From an uncultured Oceanobacillus sp. (lineage in GTDB: Bacteria; Bacillota; Bacilli; Bacillales; Amphibacillaceae), in NCBI GenBank assembly GCA_938004015.1, contig CALKWU010000054.1, positions 1 to 10,309 on the forward strand: 10,309 bases of DNA, read 5' to 3'. This document shows positions 7,125-10,309 of this stretch, piece after piece; the stretch's first letter is position 1, and each line of letters starts with the position of its first letter. The notes beneath the pieces are model-generated. The model saw only the letters and a program-made list of their open reading frames with translations, ran no database searches and had not been told where the DNA came from. A program made the position numbers and the translations under genes.

Positions 7125-7130
7125 ATTATA
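7125..7130 (-). promoter_or_regulatory. possible -10 element for the Spo0E-like gene
   Basis: The minus strand reads TATAAT at 7130-7125, about 25 nt upstream of the ATG at 7102. The hexamer 17 nt further upstream (TTATTT, 7153-7148) is a poor -35, so this may be a weak or regulated promoter, or chance in AT-rich DNA. Confidence 0.3.
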
Positions 7131-7177
7131 TAGCCCTTCTTGATTAAAAATAAACCAAATATTCCGACTTTGTTAAG

Positions 7178-7206
7178 TTGTGTGACTAAATTCAAGAAGC
7201 TATAAT
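7178..7206 (+). promoter_or_regulatory. probable promoter of the PBP4-type carboxypeptidase gene
   Basis: TTGTGT (7178-7183, 3 of 6) is followed after exactly 17 nt by a perfect TATAAT (7201-7206). This would give a leader of roughly 120 nt before the gene. That leader contains a 6-bp inverted repeat (AGCATG 7273-7278, CATGCT 7285-7290) which could be an operator, or chance. Nothing else is recognisable between 7110 and 7331. Confidence 0.5.
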
Positions 7207-7331
7207 GAGATTAATTATATCCCATGTGAAAGACCGGTTCCAGTGGCATACACCTTTCATTTCCACTAACCTAGCATGATTTCCCATGCTGATGAATATA
7301 AAAGGATTAATATTCAAATAAGTGAGAAGGG

Positions 7332-8873
7332 ATGTGGAAGTTTTTAATGAAGAAAATCGGATTAAAAATTGGGTTTGTCTCTTTCTTCCTCGTATTATTC
7401 ACTAGCATTTTAATCATCAGCCACCAAGGTGAAGGATATGTCATCGCAACCGATGAAGTAACAGAAGAGCCGCAAGCAGAACAGTCATTGGAAGAAAAAC
7501 TGGCGCAAATATTGGAAAATCCCGCACTTGATCGCTCCATTACAGGGATCAGTATCCGCAGGGCGGACACAGGAGAAGAAATTTATGAGCATGATGGGGA
7601 TATTCGCTTGCACCCGGCATCAAGCATGAAAATACTTACCGCAGCTGCAGCGCTGGATATCCTCGGGCCGGATTACACGTTCACGACAGAAGTTTTGACG
7701 GATGGGAATCCCCGTACACGAGTCATCGATGGGAATCTCTATTTAAAAGGCAAGGGAGACCCGACATTGTTGAAGTCCGATTTTGACGAGATTGCCAAGA
7801 AGTTGAAAAGCCAAGGGATCGTCAAAATAAATGGCAATTTAATTGCTGATGACAGCTGGTATGATGATGTCCGGCTTTCTCAAGATTTGAATTGGTCGGA
7901 CGAGCCGTTCTATACAGGGGCTCAAGTTTCCGCTCTGACACTTTCTCCAAATGCCGACTACGATACAGGGACTGTCATTGTCGAAGTGATGCCAGGTGAT
8001 GATGTCGGTGATGAGCCGAAAGTGAATGTGGAGCCGTCCACTAACACCGTTCATATTGTCAATGAAGCAACGACTGTCGCCGGTGGGGAATCGCGGAGCA
8101 TTTCTGTCGAACGGGAGCACGGGACAAATCAAATCGTCATTGAAGGGGAAATGCCTTTAGATGGCAATATGCTGCGGTCTTGGGTTTCGGTATGGGAGCC
8201 GACGTTGTACGCGGCCGATGTATTTAAACAGTCCTTAGAGGAACAAGGGATTACGTTCATCGGCCGTTCGAAAGTGAAAAGAGGTGTGACTCCTGAAGAT
8301 GCGCAAAGCATAGTCACCCATACTTCCATGCCGCTCAAGGAAATCCTCATTCCTTTTATGAAATTGAGTAACAATGGACATGGTGAAATGCTGACGAAAG
8401 AAATGGGTCAAGCCGTTCATGGAGAAGGAAGTTGGGATAAAGGCTTGGAAGTGATTGAGGATGTCGTGACAGACCTGGGGGTTGATCCAACCTCCATCTT
8501 ACTCCGTGATGGTTCCGGCATGTCTCATAAAACATATATACCGGCCAGTGAATTGACGAAAATCCTCTATGCGATTCAGGAGAAACCTTGGTTTCTAGAT
8601 TTCGAATCCTCGCTTCCTATTGCTGGTGAACCTGATCGGTTTGTCGGTGGAACGTTGCGCAATCGGCTGATGGACGAACCGACAAAGGGCAATGTCTTTG
8701 CGAAGACAGGTTCTTTGACGAGTGTGAACACCTTGGCGGGATATGTCCAGACGGTGGACGGAGAAACGTTGATTTTTGCGATTTTAAACAACAACTTCAT
8801 CAGCGGCTCGATGCCTTCCATCCAAGATGAAATTGTCACGGAGCTTGCGAAGCACGAATTTACGGATGAATGA
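7332..8873 (+). CDS. dacB: D-alanyl-D-alanine carboxypeptidase/endopeptidase, PBP4 type (peptidase S13)
   Basis: This class C low-molecular-weight penicillin-binding protein (513 aa) trims the terminal D-Ala of peptidoglycan stem peptides and may cleave cross-links outside the membrane. All three active-site motifs are present: SSMK with nucleophile Ser97 and Lys100, SNN at 346-348, and KTG at 458-460. The long insert between the first two motifs is typical of the S13 family. A hydrophobic segment (about residues 10-30) with basic residues before it is a signal peptide or anchor; there is no lipobox Cys. The family name dacB follows E. coli usage; the B. subtilis counterpart of this class is DacC (PBP4a). 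The start is ambiguous: ATG 7332 has GAGAAGGG immediately adjacent (too close), while ATG 7347 gives a cleaner signal sequence (MKKIGLKIGFVSFF) but a weaker site. It is monocistronic, with promoter and terminator nearby. Confidence 0.93.
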   Translation: MWKFLMKKIGLKIGFVSFFLVLFTSILIISHQGEGYVIATDEVTEEPQAEQSLEEKLAQILENPALDRSITGISIRRADTGEEIYEHDGDIRLHPASSMKILTAAAALDILGPDYTFTTEVLTDGNPRTRVIDGNLYLKGKGDPTLLKSDFDEIAKKLKSQGIVKINGNLIADDSWYDDVRLSQDLNWSDEPFYTGAQVSALTLSPNADYDTGTVIVEVMPGDDVGDEPKVNVEPSTNTVHIVNEATTVAGGESRSISVEREHGTNQIVIEGEMPLDGNMLRSWVSVWEPTLYAADVFKQSLEEQGITFIGRSKVKRGVTPEDAQSIVTHTSMPLKEILIPFMKLSNNGHGEMLTKEMGQAVHGEGSWDKGLEVIEDVVTDLGVDPTSILLRDGSGMSHKTYIPASELTKILYAIQEKPWFLDFESSLPIAGEPDRFVGGTLRNRLMDEPTKGNVFAKTGSLTSVNTLAGYVQTVDGETLIFAILNNNFISGSMPSIQDEIVTELAKHEFTDE

Positions 8874-8874
8874 T

Positions 8875-8898
8875 AAGGGATCGCTTCGACGGTCCCTT
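8875..8898 (+). terminator. terminator after the carboxypeptidase gene
   Basis: A 9-bp stem (8875-8883 with 8890-8898, one T-G wobble) with a 6-nt loop begins 2 nt after the stop codon. It is followed by a moderately T-rich stretch (CTTCTTCATTTGTCTT) rather than a pure T run. Confidence 0.7.
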
Positions 8899-8899
8899 C

Positions 8900-8928
8900 T
8901 TCATTTGTCTTAATCATGTGCATATAGT
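8900..8928 (+). promoter_or_regulatory. possible promoter of rlmH
   Basis: TTCATT (8900-8905, weak -35) and TATAGT (8923-8928, 5 of 6 for -10) are separated by 17 nt and lie about 40 nt before the rlmH start. Position and spacing fit; the -35 is poor. Confidence 0.4.
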
Positions 8929-8969
8929 AGGATTTTAAGTATGAATGATTGCTGAAGGATGCGGATATC

Positions 8970-9449
8970 ATGCGGATTTCCATTATCGGAGTAGGAAAAA
9001 TCAAAGAAAAATATTTGAAACAAGGGATTCAAGAATATACGAAACGTTTAAGTGCCTATGCCAAAGTCGACATCATCGAGTTAGCCGATGAAAAAGCGCC
9101 GGAAAACTTAAGTGAAGCGGAAATGGAAGAAGTGAAACGAAAAGAAGGCGAACGCATTTTGAACGCACTTCAATCAGACATGTACGTCATCACGTTGGAG
9201 ATTGAAGGAAAAATGCTCACCTCGGAACAGTTGGCGGCAAAAATGGAGGATTTAGCGACTTATGGAAAAAGCAAGGTTGCTTTTGTCATTGGCGGATCAC
9301 TTGGTTTAAGCGAAGATGTAAGGAAGCGGAGTGACTACAGCTTGTCCTTTTCCAAGATGACCTTCCCCCATCAGTTGATGCGATTGATTTTGTTGGAGCA
9401 GATTTACCGGGGATTCAAGATTAATCGGGGAGAACCGTATCATAAGTAA
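8970..9449 (+). CDS. rlmH: 23S rRNA (pseudouridine-1915 N3)-methyltransferase RlmH
   Basis: RlmH is a small SPOUT-class methyltransferase that uses S-adenosylmethionine to methylate pseudouridine 1915 in helix 69 of 23S rRNA on the assembled ribosome. The protein from ATG 8970 is 159 residues, exactly the usual length. It shows the N-terminal MRISIIGVGK, the SAM-binding knot segment FVIGGSLGLS (105-114), the MTFPHQLMRLILLEQIYR stretch (130-147) and the conserved C-terminus RGEPYHK. ATG 8970 has GAAGGAT (8954-8960) 9 nt upstream; the longer frame from TTG 8949 adds seven non-conserved residues. In Bacillus and Staphylococcus this gene lies fairly near the replication origin. In staphylococci (where it is called orfX) its last codons are the SCC attachment site, which is relevant to the composition change immediately downstream. 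Confidence 0.97.
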   Translation: MRISIIGVGKIKEKYLKQGIQEYTKRLSAYAKVDIIELADEKAPENLSEAEMEEVKRKEGERILNALQSDMYVITLEIEGKMLTSEQLAAKMEDLATYGKSKVAFVIGGSLGLSEDVRKRSDYSLSFSKMTFPHQLMRLILLEQIYRGFKINRGEPYHK

Positions 9450-9924
9450 ATGTGAATTTTAACAATAATGAGGCTTGTTTATTGAATTTGTTAGCTTTAT
9501 ATAGCAGAATTTGAGCCACTGTATGTGGATGATTGAGCCAACAGTGTTAAGAGAGGTGAATGGAATAAAAACCTAACCTAATCCCCCGTAATTTTTGTGA
9601 CGGATTAGGCAAATTATCTTACACAAAAGCATCCGTTAGCACAAGAGGCAATTGATGTTATTGTCCACATGCTAGTTAGTAAACTTATTATTCTAAATGT
9701 AAAAATTAAACATTGCTAAAATAAAACCTACTATAATTAATGTAAGGACGTGCACGATAGATAATTTACTTTAGGGTTATTGTTACTCTTCCAAATGTTG
9801 AGAAAGTAATCAATGCACCATAAAAACTGATCCCACTAAAAAGCATAACAACTCGCTAATATCATTTGAAAGGTGAAGTTGAGTAATTAACCCAAGTAAA
9901 GATGAATTGATATAATAGTAAACT
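9450..9924. other. AT-rich gene-free stretch downstream of rlmH
   Basis: I find no gene here in either direction. The composition differs from the left part: 9661-9720 has 14 G/C in 60 bases, against 30 in 60 inside rlmH at 9181-9240. Visible structures are an 8-bp direct repeat TTGAGCCA (9511-9518 and 9533-9540), an overlapping 6-bp inverted repeat (9517-9522 with 9541-9546), and an 8-bp inverted repeat CCTAATCC/GGATTAGG (9577-9584 with 9602-9609) without a T tract. A TTGTCCACA at 9661-9669 is a one-mismatch DnaA box. The stretch may be the remnant of an integrated element (inference). Confidence 0.5.
9908..9916 (+). promoter_or_regulatory. possible extended -10 promoter of the small ORF
   Basis: TGATATAAT provides a TGnTATAAT extended -10 (TATAAT at 9911-9916). 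No good -35 lies at the proper distance, which extended -10 promoters can tolerate. The small ORF begins about 20 nt downstream, so any leader would be short. Confidence 0.45.
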
Positions 9925-9936
9925 GGAGGCAGAATG

Positions 9937-10152
9937 ATGAACTTTTTTGATTGGAAAATAGAAATGGAAAAAAGTTTAAAGCCTTATATAGATATTGAAA
10001 ATAAAAGAATGGCTATTCTTACAACTGAAGATGATGAAATTCATATAGCTTTAGAATTTGATGAAAACAATAATTTAGTTATTCATCCAAGATGGAATAT
10101 AAACATTACAATCTTGGGTGACAAACATTTAAAATTCACTACGAATTCATAA
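9937..10152 (+). CDS. hypothetical small protein, 71 aa
   Basis: A small AT-rich gene (14 G/C in the 60 bases 9961-10020) with a strong ribosome binding site GGAGG at 9925-9929. Two ATG codons are adjacent; ATG 9937 has the better 7-nt spacing, while 9934 would add one Met. The product is acidic in its middle (TTEDDEIHIALEFDENNN), has a helical-looking N-terminus (MNFFDWKIEMEKSLKPY) and alternating hydrophobic residues after it, suggesting a small alpha/beta soluble protein. No signal peptide or membrane segment is present. I do not recognise the family. Its size, acidity and isolated position on AT-rich DNA would fit an immunity-type or mobile-element cargo protein, but nothing in the sequence proves this. 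Confidence 0.65.
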   Translation: MNFFDWKIEMEKSLKPYIDIENKRMAILTTEDDEIHIALEFDENNNLVIHPRWNINITILGDKHLKFTTNS

Positions 10153-10253
10153 AGATACTTTTCATGTAACAGGGATCCTTTAAGAAGGAAATCGCACCTT
10201 ATTGCTTGAAGTATAGTGGTGGGGCAGTTTAATAAAGTTTCACTTGTTTATTG

Positions 10254-10259
10254 TATAAT
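10254..10259 (+). promoter_or_regulatory. possible -10 element for a gene beyond the right edge
   Basis: A perfect TATAAT in AT-rich DNA, without a convincing -35 at 16-18 nt. No reading frame starts before the window ends, so it may serve a gene or mobile element lying to the right. Nothing else is recognisable between 10153 and 10309. Confidence 0.3.
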
Positions 10260-10309
10260 TAGGGTTTACTGAACAACCTTCATTTTTCTATAATCAACGT
10301 GTATTTCTT

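Noticed and set aside
9463..9484. CAATAA/TTATTG inverted repeat as rlmH terminator
   Set aside because: The stem is only 6 AT-rich base pairs with a 10-nt loop and no T run follows.
10210..10309. Left end of an insertion sequence at the right edge
   Set aside because: A promoter-like TATAAT and AT-rich sequence are visible, but there is no terminal inverted repeat pair, target duplication or transposase frame in the window.
1..10309. CRISPR array, tRNA, rRNA, toxin-antitoxin or defence operon
   Set aside because: I saw no regularly spaced repeats, no cloverleaf-like gene and no defence-type enzyme motifs.

Overview
The window looks like chromosomal DNA from an endospore-forming, low-to-mid GC Gram-positive bacterium of the order Bacillales. 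The support is family-level: a Spo0E-type phosphatase gene, a YdaF-like acetyltransferase, a DUF3889 secreted protein, a DUF438/PAS protein remnant, a Bacillus-type class C D,D-carboxypeptidase and rlmH, together with strong AGGAGG-type ribosome binding sites, frequent GTG/TTG starts and U-tailed terminators. I cannot name the genus.

Layout, left to right. Positions 1-199 hold a dense cluster of DnaA-box-like sequences (two perfect, six with one mismatch), followed by a good sigma-A-type promoter (277-305) and an ABC exporter half-transporter (343-2058) with its own terminator. A 5'-truncated DUF438/hemerythrin/PAS gene (2100-2930) abuts that terminator and appears to be a pseudogene. A small secreted DUF3889 protein follows (3072-3404). 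A RimL/YdaF-like GNAT acetyltransferase lies on the minus strand (3549-4118) with a minus-strand terminator. Then come a TraB/PrgY-family membrane protein (4302-5471), a large stem-loop (5498-5552), and a CNNM/CorC-type transporter with CBS domains (5615-6844) ended by a 13-bp hairpin. A short minus-strand Spo0E-like gene (6912-7076, probably with a damaged start) precedes a PBP4-type D-Ala-D-Ala carboxypeptidase (7332-8873) and rlmH (8970-9449). From the rlmH stop onward the DNA turns clearly AT-rich and contains only one recognisable small ORF (9937-10152).

Most genes seem to be single transcription units, judging by their separate promoters or terminators; there is no long operon. Several act at the cell envelope (ABC exporter, CNNM transporter, PBP4, DUF3889 and TraB-family proteins), but I see no reason to link them as one pathway.

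I did not find a convincing new multi-gene system. The points most worth checking are the DnaA-box cluster at the left edge, the change of composition exactly at the rlmH 3' end (a known integration hotspot for SCC-type elements in staphylococci), the two decaying genes (DUF438 and Spo0E), and the unexplained structured leader before the CNNM gene.
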